Shown one piece after another: positions 1 through 8,741 of a DNA stretch of 8,853 nucleotides. The stretch is from Alphaproteobacteria bacterium. GTDB lineage: Bacteria > Pseudomonadota > Alphaproteobacteria > Sphingomonadales > Sphingomonadaceae. Both the position numbers and the translations under genes were made by a program. A model generated the notes under the pieces. That model worked only from the letters and a program-made list of their open reading frames with translations, did not search any database and had not been told where the DNA came from. Where the stretch lies: NCBI GenBank assembly GCA_020249025.1, contig JADCGM010000404.1:1-8853 (forward strand), in the 5' to 3' direction. The first letter of the stretch is position 1. Each line of letters starts with the position of its first letter.

Positions 1-1206
1 AAGACCGTCGAGGCCGCCCCGCCGCCGGTCGTCGCCGCCCCGCCGCCGCCGCGCATCGACGCCGGCCCGCCCCAGCACAAGGTGGCGCTGCTCGTGCCGA
101 CGACGGGCGGAAACGCCGCGGTCGGCCAATCGATCGCCAACGCCGCCAACCTCGCGCTGCTCGACGCCAACAACACGCGCATCAAGCTGACCGTCTATGA
201 CACCGCGGGCGGCGCCGGGACCGCAGCGACGCGCGCGCTCGCCGACGGCAACAAGATTTTCCTCGGGCCGCTGCTGGCGCCGGACGTCCGTGCGGTCGCA
301 GACCGGGCCCGCGCCGCCGGCGTGCCGGTCGTCACCTTCTCGAACGACGAGACGCTGGCCGGCAACGGCGTCTATGTGATGGGCTTCCAGCCGTCGCAGT
401 CGGTCAACCGCGTCGTCAGCTTCGCCCGCGCCCGCGGCATCGAGCGCTTCGCCGCGCTCGTTCCGGCCGGCGTCTACGGCCAGCGCGCCTCGTCGGCGTT
501 CGTGAAGGCGGTGCAGGCCTCGGGCGGCAAGGTGACCGCGATCGAGACCTTCCCGCGCGACCGCGCCCGGCTGCTCGCTTCGGTGCGCCGCATCACCGAC
601 TACGAGACGCGCGTCGCCCGCGCGGCGCAGGCCGGCATGGTCCGCCAGGACGGCACCGTCGCGCCGGTGCAGAACCGCCTCGGCCCGGTCGGCTTTCAGG
701 CACTGCTTATCGCCGATACCGGCGCGGTCGCCTCGGCCTTCCTGCCGGCGCTGGCGCAATATGGCGCGGGGCCGGCGCAGGTGCGCCTGCTCGGGCCGGA
801 GCTGTGGAACAGCGAGCCGGGCCTCGCCAGCCGCCCCGGCATGCAGGGCGCATGGTTCGCGAGCGTGCCCGATGCGCGCTTCACCCAGCTGGCGACCCGC
901 TACCGTGCCAAGTTCGGCGGCGCGCCGTCGCGTCTGGCGAGCCTCGGCTACGACGCGGCGCTGCTCGTCAACGCCACCGCCGACCGCTGGACGGTCGGCG
1001 AGCCCTTCCCGCGCGCCGCCCTGTCGGACGAGGACGGCTTCGCCGGCATCGACGGCATCTTCCGCTTCCGCGGCGGCGTCGCCGAGCGCGGGCTCGAGGT
1101 GCAGGAGGCGCGCGGCGGCGCGTTCGTCACCGTGTCGCCCGCCCCGCGCTCCTTCCGCGGCCCGCAGGCGAGCGCGACGCAGGGCGGCAAGACGCGGATC
1201 AACTAG
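1..1206 (+). CDS. Penicillin-binding-protein activator / LpoA-like lipoprotein, periplasmic-binding fold (5' partial)
   Basis: The reading frame is open from base 1 to the TAG at 1204-1206, giving 401 visible residues; the true start lies upstream of the window. The first 25 or so residues are a Pro/Ala-rich low-complexity linker (runs such as APPP and APPPP), as expected between a membrane-anchored N-terminus and a periplasmic domain. The domain begins with VALLVPTTG and continues with an N-lobe in which FLGPLLAPDV, PVVTFSND and GVYVMGFQPSQ match the type I periplasmic-binding fold (LivJ/Peripla_BP_6 group). The C-lobe includes VRLLGPELWN and LASLGYDAALLV. In alphaproteobacteria such proteins are annotated as penicillin-binding protein activators by analogy with LpoA, which stimulates peptidoglycan synthases from the outer membrane. 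That role is inferred here. A GTG at 82 opens a shorter frame, but it lies inside the domain's first strand and is unlikely to be the start. An amino-acid ABC-transporter binding protein is the main alternative. Confidence 0.85.
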   Translation, partial: KTVEAAPPPVVAAPPPPRIDAGPPQHKVALLVPTTGGNAAVGQSIANAANLALLDANNTRIKLTVYDTAGGAGTAATRALADGNKIFLGPLLAPDVRAVADRARAAGVPVVTFSNDETLAGNGVYVMGFQPSQSVNRVVSFARARGIERFAALVPAGVYGQRASSAFVKAVQASGGKVTAIETFPRDRARLLASVRRITDYETRVARAAQAGMVRQDGTVAPVQNRLGPVGFQALLIADTGAVASAFLPALAQYGAGPAQVRLLGPELWNSEPGLASRPGMQGAWFASVPDARFTQLATRYRAKFGGAPSRLASLGYDAALLVNATADRWTVGEPFPRAALSDEDGFAGIDGIFRFRGGVAERGLEVQEARGGAFVTVSPAPRSFRGPQASATQGGKTRIN

Positions 1207-1292
1207 CAGTTGCACGAGAGGGCTGGACGCCTCCGCAACGCTCGCTATCTTCGCGCCATCGGGCCCACTCGCGGCCCATCGGGAGTCCATAT
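1207..1292 (+). promoter_or_regulatory. Short intergenic leader of the S9 peptidase
   Basis: This 86-base gap holds the ribosome binding site GGGAG (1281-1285), seven bases before the ATG at 1293, which supports that start. A poor promoter candidate is CTGGAC (1223-1228), 17 bases before TATCTT (1246-1251). An 8-base direct repeat CCATCGGG occurs at 1256-1263 and 1276-1283, one start 20 bases after the other. No terminator hairpin with a T-run follows the upstream gene, so read-through transcription from it is possible. Confidence 0.35.
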
Positions 1293-3443
1293 ATGTCGTC
1301 GATGACACGCTTGTTCGGCGCGCTCATTCTGCTCGCCGTCTCTGGAGGTTCGATGTCCGAATCCGCGCTCGCGCAAGGAACGGGGGCGTCCGCGCTGCCG
1401 CCCGCGCCCAAGGCCGCCGTTCGTCCGCACACGACGACGCGGCACGGGGTCACCCTCGTCGACGATTATTTCTGGCTCAAGGATCAGAGCTACCCCACGA
1501 TCGATGATCCCGAGGTGCTCGATTACCTCAAGGCCGAGAACGCCTATTTCGAGGCGGCGATGGCCCCTCACAAGGCGCTGACCGACACGCTGTTCGAGGA
1601 ACTCAAGGGCCGTCTGAAGGAAGACGACGCCAGCGTGCCGGTGAAGGACGGCGACTTCCTCTACTGGTGGGCCTTCGACAAGGGCGCGCAGTACCGCAAA
1701 TGGTATCGCAAGCCCGTCGCCGGCGGGCCGGACCAGTTGCTGATCGACGAGAATGTCGAGGCGAAGGACAAGAAGTATTTCCGCCTCGGCACGATGAGCG
1801 TCAGCCCCGACGGCAAGCTCGCCGCCTGGTCGGCGGACACCGACGGGTCGGAGCGCTTTACCATCAAGGTCCGCGATCTCGCGACCGGCAAAGACATCGC
1901 CACCGTCACCGACAAGGCGATCGGCTCGATCGAATGGGCGTCCGACAACAAGCGCCTGCTGTGGACCGAGGTCAGCGAGCAGTGGCGGCCCTACCGCGTC
2001 CGCGTCCACACGCTCGGCGCAAAGGGCAAGGACCCGACGATCTACGAGGAGAAGGACACCGGCTTCTTCCTCGGTATCGGCACGACGCAGGACCGCAGCC
2101 ACTTCATCATCGCGACCGGCACAAACGTGACAAGCGAGGTCCGGCTGCTCCCCAAGTCCGACCCGATGGCGAAGCCGATCCTTGTCGCGCCGCGCAAGAC
2201 CGGGCTCCAGTACGACGTCGATATGCGCGAGGGGACGCTCTACATCCGCGCCAACGACACCCACCGCAACTTCCGCGTCGCGACCGCGAGCCTCGCAAAG
2301 CCGGGCGAATGGCGCGAGCTGATCCCGGGCTCCGACCGCCACTATATCCGCGGCATTACCGCCTTCCGCGATGTGCTGGCGATCACCGAACGGCTCGACG
2401 GCCTCGATCAGGTCCGGCTGCGCAGCTATGACGGCGGCGAGCATTATGTCGCCTTCCCCGAGGCGAGCTACACCGCCTCGCTCGGCTCCAACCCGGAATA
2501 TGCGCCGCAGACGCTGCGCATCGGCTATGCGTCGATGGTCACGCCGTCGACGACCTATGACTATGATCTGGCCAAGCGCGAGCTTGTCGTCCGCAAGGTG
2601 CAGGAAGTGCCCTCGGGCTACGACCGCAGCCAATATGTGACCGAGCGCCTGACCGTCACCGCCCGCGACGGCGCCAAGGTGCCGGTCTCCATCGTCTACA
2701 AGAAGGGCTTCCCGAAGGACGGCACGGGGCGTGTGCATCTCTACGCCTATGGGGCCTATGGCATCGCGGTGCCGCCGGGCTTCTCGACGGCGCGCCTCAG
2801 CCTGCTCGACCGCGGCTTCGCCTTTGCGATCGCGCATATCCGCGGCGGCGACGACCTCGGCTACCAATGGTATCTCGACGGCAAGCTCGACAAGCGGACG
2901 AACACGTTCAACGACTTCGTCGACGTGGCGAACGGGCTGGTGGCCGCAGGGTTCGCCAAGCGCGGCAATATCTCGGCCTCGGGCGGCTCGGCGGGCGGCT
3001 CGCTGATGGGCGCGGTGCTCAATCAGGACCCGCAGCTGTGGCGCGCGGTCGTGGCGCACGTCCCCTTCGTCGACATCCTCAACACGATGCAGGACGAAAG
3101 CCTGCCGCTGACCCCGACCGAGTGGCCCGAATGGGGCAACCCGATCACCGACAAGGCGGTCTTCGACTATATCCTCAGCTACAGCCCCTACGAGAACGTC
3201 GCCGCCAAGGCCTATCCGCCGATCCTCGTGACCGCCGGATTGAACGATCCGCGCGTGACCTATTGGGAGCCGGCGAAGTGGGTGGCGCGGCTGCGCGCCA
3301 AGAAGACCGACGACAACCTGCTGCTGCTCAAGACCAACATGGGCGCCGGGCACGGCGGCAAGTCAGGGCGCTTCGAGTCGCTGCGCGAGACCGCCGAGGA
3401 GTACACCTTCATCCTGAAGGCGTTTGGCCTAGCCGGGAAATAG
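1293..3443 (+). CDS. Oligopeptidase-B-like serine endopeptidase (S9A, prolyl oligopeptidase family), secreted
   Basis: The 716-residue product hydrolyses peptides with an alpha/beta-hydrolase triad gated by a beta-propeller. Residues 1-27 form a signal peptide (LFGALILLAV core, cleavage likely after ALA27), leaving about 689 residues, close to the 686 of E. coli OpdB. The N-terminal cap has HGVTLVDDYFWLKD, the propeller spans roughly 110-440 with YEEKDTGFFLGI and TSEVRLL, and the hydrolase domain starts near 445. Catalytic Ser566 (GGSAGG), Asp652 (AGLNDPRV) and His687 (GAGHGGKSGR) keep the spacing of E. coli Ser532/Asp617/His652. LSLLDRGFAFAIAHIRGG, NTFNDF and YWEPAKWVARLR are also family motifs. 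The start at 1293 is chosen over longer in-frame openings because a GGGAG site precedes it and the signal peptide begins there; ATG 1302 is an alternative. Oddly, the acidic residues that set basic-residue preference in OpdB are mostly replaced (Pro494, Gly496, Pro612), so substrate preference probably differs. It stands alone on the plus strand, convergent with the acetyltransferase. Confidence 0.93.
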   Translation: MSSMTRLFGALILLAVSGGSMSESALAQGTGASALPPAPKAAVRPHTTTRHGVTLVDDYFWLKDQSYPTIDDPEVLDYLKAENAYFEAAMAPHKALTDTLFEELKGRLKEDDASVPVKDGDFLYWWAFDKGAQYRKWYRKPVAGGPDQLLIDENVEAKDKKYFRLGTMSVSPDGKLAAWSADTDGSERFTIKVRDLATGKDIATVTDKAIGSIEWASDNKRLLWTEVSEQWRPYRVRVHTLGAKGKDPTIYEEKDTGFFLGIGTTQDRSHFIIATGTNVTSEVRLLPKSDPMAKPILVAPRKTGLQYDVDMREGTLYIRANDTHRNFRVATASLAKPGEWRELIPGSDRHYIRGITAFRDVLAITERLDGLDQVRLRSYDGGEHYVAFPEASYTASLGSNPEYAPQTLRIGYASMVTPSTTYDYDLAKRELVVRKVQEVPSGYDRSQYVTERLTVTARDGAKVPVSIVYKKGFPKDGTGRVHLYAYGAYGIAVPPGFSTARLSLLDRGFAFAIAHIRGGDDLGYQWYLDGKLDKRTNTFNDFVDVANGLVAAGFAKRGNISASGGSAGGSLMGAVLNQDPQLWRAVVAHVPFVDILNTMQDESLPLTPTEWPEWGNPITDKAVFDYILSYSPYENVAAKAYPPILVTAGLNDPRVTYWEPAKWVARLRAKKTDDNLLLLKTNMGAGHGGKSGRFESLRETAEEYTFILKAFGLAGK

Positions 3444-3445
3444 GC
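3427..3445. repeat. Inverted repeat built on two convergent stop codons
   Basis: GCCTA (3427-3431) and TAGGC (3441-3445) can pair around a 9-base loop. The left arm contains the complement of the acetyltransferase stop (3429-3431) and the right arm contains the peptidase stop (3441-3443). There is no T-run on either side, so it would be a weak terminator at best. Confidence 0.4.
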
Positions 3446-3965
3446 TCTTCGTCATCCGCACAAGGGGAACGCCGACTCCGTCCACATCGACCATGCGGAC
3501 CGGCTCGGCTTCCCGGTAGCCGGCGCGGCGGTAGAGCGGGACGCCGGCGGCGGTCGCCATCAGCTCCGTGCGCCGGAACCCGCGTGCGGCGGCGGCGGCC
3601 TCGCAGGCGGCGAGCACCATCGAGCCGATGCCCCGGCGCGCGAAGTCGGGGTTGGTGTACATGGCGCGGATCTTCGCCGCGTCGGTCGCCGGATCGAGCG
3701 GCGCGGGCTCGCGCGCGACGATGCTGTCGTCGCCGCCGTAGAGCGTGGCGCGGAAGCTCCAGCCGCCACAGCCGGCGATCTGCCCATCGATCTCAACGAG
3801 ATGGTAGGTGCGGTCGGCGACGAGCTGGGTGTCGAGACCCATGACCTTGTGACTGGCCTTCACCTGCGCCGGATCGAGGAAGCCGGTCTGAAGCTCGGCG
3901 ATGGCGCGCGCCATCAGCGCCCGGAGCGCGGGCAGATCCTCTTCGGTGGCGATCCGGGTGGTCAT
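3429..3965 (-). CDS. GNAT family N-acetyltransferase
   Basis: The product is 178 residues, the usual size of a single-domain GNAT enzyme, which transfers an acetyl group from acetyl-CoA to an amine; it has no signal peptide and should be cytosolic. It opens with TRIATEEDLPALRALM, the typical first strand and helix. The acetyl-CoA pyrophosphate-binding motif A is DFARRGIGSMVL (RRGIGS at 110-115), and motif B contains VPLYRRAGY with Tyr145 as the likely general acid. The start at 3965 is chosen because AGGA (3972-3975) lies six bases upstream and the fold begins there; the longer opening to 4028 would run inside the upstream gene and adds a residue run without fold. Only 13 bases separate it from the gamma-glutamyltransferase stop, so the two are very likely co-transcribed. 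Its last 15 bases overlap the end of the convergent peptidase gene. The acceptor substrate cannot be read from sequence; an amino acid or peptide amine is only a guess from the neighbour. Confidence 0.9.
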   Translation of the reverse strand: MTTRIATEEDLPALRALMARAIAELQTGFLDPAQVKASHKVMGLDTQLVADRTYHLVEIDGQIAGCGGWSFRATLYGGDDSIVAREPAPLDPATDAAKIRAMYTNPDFARRGIGSMVLAACEAAAAARGFRRTELMATAAGVPLYRRAGYREAEPVRMVDVDGVGVPLVRMTKSLFPG

Positions 3966-3978
3966 GGTCGGTCCTGCG

Positions 3979-5700
<1,722 letters not shown>

Positions 5701-5742
5701 CCGCACCGACCCCTGCCTGCTTGCGCGCATCATCTCAGCCGA

Positions 5743-5788
5743 AACGAAACGGGCGGGGCAAGCCCTTTGGCCGCCCCGCCCGCTCGTT
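5743..5788 (-). terminator. Intrinsic terminator of the TonB-dependent receptor gene
   Basis: A perfect 10-base GC stem pairs 5750-5759 with 5773-5782 across a 13-base loop that can form a further small GCC/GGC helix. With one mismatch and one bulge the stem extends outward to 5743/5788. Read on the minus strand it is followed by a T-rich tail, GTTTCGTTTC. It begins 13 bases beyond the receptor stop, exactly where a terminator for that gene is expected. The plus-strand side lacks an equally good T-run. Confidence 0.8.
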
Positions 5789-5801
5789 CATCCGCCGAGC
5801 G

Positions 5802-8543
5802 TCAGTACTTCACGCGCAGACGGGCGTAGTAGAAGCCGCCGTTCATGCCGAACGGACCGCCCGAACGCGGGTAGATCTGACCGTCGTTCAACGCACCCGA
5901 CAGCGCATAGATCGGGTTCACCGGCGACGCCTTGATCTTGTCCGGGAAGACGTTGAACAGGTTATTCGCGCCCACCGTCAGGGTGAAATGCTCCATGAAG
6001 GTGTAGCTGACGTCGAGATCGAACAGCGTCTTGGCGCCGAAGATCTGCGACGGCGGCGCCGACGTGGCCCCAGCGACCGGCGCGACGAGGTTGTACTCGA
6101 GCGCGTTCGACCACTTGCCGTAGTAGTTGGCGCGGGCGTTGATCGAGAAGTCCGCGATCTGCCAGCCGGCGGACGCGGTGATGCGGTCCTGCGGCGCCAG
6201 ATTGGCGATGTTGTACTGCTGCTGCAGGCTGACCAGCGGCGTGCCGGTGGTCGTCAGCTTCACGTTCTTCGCCTTCAGATCGTTGTGGCTGTAGGCGAAG
6301 GTGAGGCTCAGCGGGTTGCCGAGGAGCTCGGTGCGGTAGTTGGCGACCGCCTCGATGCCCTTCGACGTCACGTCGAAGCCGTTGGTGAAGTAGTTGACGA
6401 CCCCGCCGAGACCGACCGTCGCCAGCGCCGGCAGCCGCGCGATGTCGGCCGCCGTCACATTGTAGTTCTGCGAGATGCCGATGCGATTGCGGATGTCGAT
6501 GATGTAGCCGTCGACGGTGATCGACAGCGCGCTCGTCGGCTCGAGCACGATGCCCGCGCCGTAGTTGGTCGACTTCTCCGGATCGAGCGAGCCCGCGCCG
6601 TAGAACTGGGCGATCGTGCTCGTCGTCGGATAGGTGCCGGTCTGCACCTGGTTGCCGCCGAGGAAGTTGGTCGTCACCACCTGCGTGTTGTTCTGACCCG
6701 GCGACGGGGCGTGGAAGCCCGTGCCGACCGTGCCGCGGAACGACACCGAGTCGCTGGCGCGGAACAGCGCATTCGCCTTGCCGACGAAGATACCGCCGAA
6801 GGTGTTGTAGTGCTCGTAGCGACCGGCGAGGCCGACGCTGAGCGCCTGGGTCAGGTCGGTTTCGGCGCCGACGTAGATCGCCCAGTTGTTCTGCTTCGAC
6901 GCGCCCGCGAAGTTCGGGCTCACGCCGCCGTAACCGCTGGCCGCCGGCGACTGGACCGCCGTGATCGGCGCACCGGTCGCATCGAGCGCGCGGGTGAACA
7001 CGCCCGGCGCGATCTGGTTGTAGAGCGGCTGCGACGCGAACGGACCGGCGGCGTAGGACTGCAGGTCGCCGACCGTCTTCTCATAGCGCTCGCGGCGGTA
7101 CTCGGCACCGCCCGAGAGCGTGACCGGGCTCGCGAAGCCCATGTCGACCGGATAGGTCAGGTCGAGGTTGAGCGTCTGCTCTTCTTGGATAAGCTTGCCG
7201 AACTTGAAGCTCGTCTGGCTCTGCGGGCCGAACGAGGCCGACAGCGAGTTCGTCATCGACAGATCGAGCGAGTTGCGCGCCAGCGTCGCCGACAGGTCGT
7301 AGGTCAGACCGCCCTCGGCGCCGCCCTTGAAGCCGACGGTGCCGTAAGCCTGATCGACCTTGCCGATGAAGCGCGGCGTGAAGCCAGCCGGATAGATCGA
7401 CGAGAAGCTGAACGTCTGGCCGTTGTTGAGCGGGAAGGCCGCGCTTGCGGTGTTGACGAAGCCGCCGGCCGGGCAGGTGGCGTTGCCGGTCGGGCAGGCC
7501 GTGATGAAGATCGGCGCGAACGCGCCGTTGCGGCCCGGCGAGCGCGTCGCCGGCGTGCCGCTGCCATCGTTCACCGCGAGATTGGTCTGGGTGACCGGCG
7601 GGCGGTAGTTGAAGCTCTGGTCGGTGGTGCTGCCCGCCAGGTTGCCGGTCGCATAGATGGTGCTGTTGTCGCCGACGTCGAAGCCGGCGTTGAGGAACAG
7701 CTTGTAGCCGTCGCCCGGCGAGGTACCCCAGACCTGCTCCGGCAGGCCCTGCGCGCGGCCCGGAAGGCTGGCGCCGAGAGTCGGGTTGGCGTTCTCGAAC
7801 GCGATGGCGCTGGCGCGGCGGCCGCCGCGGCTGGTGCCGTTCTGGTCGTACCATTCGCCCGACAGGTTGACGAAACCGCTGTCGCCGAACTTGTAACCAG
7901 CGTTGCCCGAGATGATCAGGCTGGCGCCGTCGCCACGGTAGGTCTCACCCCAGAGCGCCTGAAGCTCGACGCCCTCGTCGTCACGGATCGTGTAGTTGAG
8001 GACGCCCGCGAGTGCGTCGGCGCCGTACTGGGCGGTCGCGCCGTCACGAAGCACCTGCAGATTCTTGATCGCGATCGCCGGGATATTGCCGATGTCGGCG
8101 CCCTGCGAACCGAACGACAGCGCGGTGTCGGCGCCGGTGTAGACGTTGACGAGCGCCGAGCGGTTGTAGCGCTTGCCGTTGATCATCACGAGGATCTGGT
8201 CGGCGCCGAGGCCGCGCAGCGACGGCGCGCGGACGAAGGTCGACGCGTCCGAGATCGTGTTCTGCGGCACGAAGAAGGACGGCACCAGCGTGCGGATGGT
8301 GTCGAGCAGGTTGACCTGCGGCGCCGCCGCAATGTCGTTGCCGCCGATCACGTCGATCGGCGACGCCGAATCGGTGACCGAGCGGTCGAGACGCCGGGTG
8401 CCGAGGACAATGATTTCCTCGCCGGTCTCGCCGGAGCTGGCCGCAGCCTCGCCCGATTGCTGGGCAAGTGCCTGCGTCGGAACAAGAAACATCGCCGTGC
8501 TCAGTGCAAGCATGGCGCGCAAACTCATCTTGGTGATCGTCAT
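5802..8543 (-). CDS. TonB-dependent outer-membrane receptor
   Basis: The 913-residue product is a 22-strand outer-membrane barrel with an N-terminal plug that imports ligands using energy from TonB-ExbBD. Residues 1-27 are a signal peptide (SLRAMLALSTAMFLVP, cleavage after ALA27). A TonB box, EIIVL, lies at 43-47. The plug runs from about 52 to 190, with LLDTIRTLVPSF, LRGLGADQILVMINGKRYN (109-127) and LQVLRDGATAQYGADALAGVLNY (162-184), all strong family motifs. The barrel contains alternating aromatic strands, a TBDR C-terminal signature NNLFNVFPD, and ends in a strand closing with ARLRVKY, an aromatic terminus suited to outer-membrane assembly. Two cysteines, 350 and 357, probably lie in one surface loop. 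The ATG at 8543 is chosen because GGGGG (8549-8553) sits five bases upstream and the signal peptide starts there. It forms its own unit, closed by the terminator downstream. The ligand is unknown; siderophore, peptide or carbohydrate are all possible in sphingomonads. Confidence 0.95.
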   Translation of the reverse strand: MTITKMSLRAMLALSTAMFLVPTQALAQQSGEAAASSGETGEEIIVLGTRRLDRSVTDSASPIDVIGGNDIAAAPQVNLLDTIRTLVPSFFVPQNTISDASTFVRAPSLRGLGADQILVMINGKRYNRSALVNVYTGADTALSFGSQGADIGNIPAIAIKNLQVLRDGATAQYGADALAGVLNYTIRDDEGVELQALWGETYRGDGASLIISGNAGYKFGDSGFVNLSGEWYDQNGTSRGGRRASAIAFENANPTLGASLPGRAQGLPEQVWGTSPGDGYKLFLNAGFDVGDNSTIYATGNLAGSTTDQSFNYRPPVTQTNLAVNDGSGTPATRSPGRNGAFAPIFITACPTGNATCPAGGFVNTASAAFPLNNGQTFSFSSIYPAGFTPRFIGKVDQAYGTVGFKGGAEGGLTYDLSATLARNSLDLSMTNSLSASFGPQSQTSFKFGKLIQEEQTLNLDLTYPVDMGFASPVTLSGGAEYRRERYEKTVGDLQSYAAGPFASQPLYNQIAPGVFTRALDATGAPITAVQSPAASGYGGVSPNFAGASKQNNWAIYVGAETDLTQALSVGLAGRYEHYNTFGGIFVGKANALFRASDSVSFRGTVGTGFHAPSPGQNNTQVVTTNFLGGNQVQTGTYPTTSTIAQFYGAGSLDPEKSTNYGAGIVLEPTSALSITVDGYIIDIRNRIGISQNYNVTAADIARLPALATVGLGGVVNYFTNGFDVTSKGIEAVANYRTELLGNPLSLTFAYSHNDLKAKNVKLTTTGTPLVSLQQQYNIANLAPQDRITASAGWQIADFSINARANYYGKWSNALEYNLVAPVAGATSAPPSQIFGAKTLFDLDVSYTFMEHFTLTVGANNLFNVFPDKIKASPVNPIYALSGALNDGQIYPRSGGPFGMNGGFYYARLRVKY

Positions 8544-8663
8544 GTAATCCCCCAAATGTGCGACAAAAGGTGGTGTACCGCCCGATGTCGATCGTCTCCC
8601 CACGCCACACTTGGTGATTGTTCCGGGGGTGCAAGGGGGCCGCGCGCCGATCCTGCGAGACTG

Positions 8664-8684
8664 TGACGCAAAAGCGTCAGACGC
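8664..8684. repeat. Alternating GACGC half-site array, possible operator
   Basis: TGACGC (8664-8669) and GCGTCA (8674-8679) form a perfect inverted repeat around AAAA. The second arm then pairs again with GACGC (8680-8684) to make an 11-base palindrome with one central A. Three half-sites therefore alternate orientation about 120-140 bases upstream of the receptor start. This is compatible with a dimeric repressor or activator site, or with a small hairpin in the leader RNA. No regulator family can be named from the sequence. Confidence 0.4.
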
Positions 8685-8701
8685 CGGCAGCAGCGATCAT
8701 A

Positions 8702-8722
8702 CCGGAAATTGGCCGATTCCGG
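8702..8722. repeat. Inverted repeat CCGGAA/TTCCGG
   Basis: CCGGAA (8702-8707) pairs with TTCCGG (8717-8722) around a 9-base spacer, itself partly palindromic (TTGGCCGA). No T-run follows on either strand, so an operator or RNA hairpin is more likely than a terminator. Confidence 0.35.
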
Positions 8723-8732
8723 ACCGGCGACT

Positions 8733-8741
8733 TGCTATGAT
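8733..8741 (+). promoter_or_regulatory. Possible extended -10 promoter element, rightward
   Basis: TGCTATGAT fits the extended -10 pattern TGnTATAAT with one mismatch in the hexamer. No good -35 box lies 16-18 bases upstream, which extended -10 promoters can tolerate. The opposite strand has an overlapping GATAAT (8740-8745), also without a -35. If used, transcription would leave the window rightward, divergent from the receptor. Confidence 0.25.

Noticed and set aside
21..54. GCC/CCG-rich tandem repeat at the window start
   Set aside because: It is in frame and encodes the Pro/Ala linker of the LpoA-like protein, so it is explained as coding low complexity.
804..1292. N-terminal extension of the peptidase frame back to 804
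   Set aside because: It overlaps the last 400 bases of the upstream gene in another frame, is Arg/Pro-rich, and would bury the signal peptide; the ribosome site and signal fix the start at 1293.
1245..3353. A 702-codon open frame antisense to the S9 peptidase, and a 496-codon one at 4207-5697 antisense to ggt
   Set aside because: Both are compositionally skewed mirror frames of well-supported genes and show no recognisable protein features.
5701..5733. Alternative ggt start at the ATG at 5733
   Set aside because: It lies about ten bases after the terminator stem with no ribosome site and gives an unusually long basic n-region; the ATG at 5700 has AGGGG upstream and a compact signal peptide.
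5721..8666. A 981-codon open frame on the plus strand, fully antisense to the TonB receptor
   Set aside because: The translation is rich in Arg, Val, Ala and Asp with no domain, signal or hydrophobic pattern. It arises from GC-biased codon use of the receptor, which has complete family motifs on the other strand.
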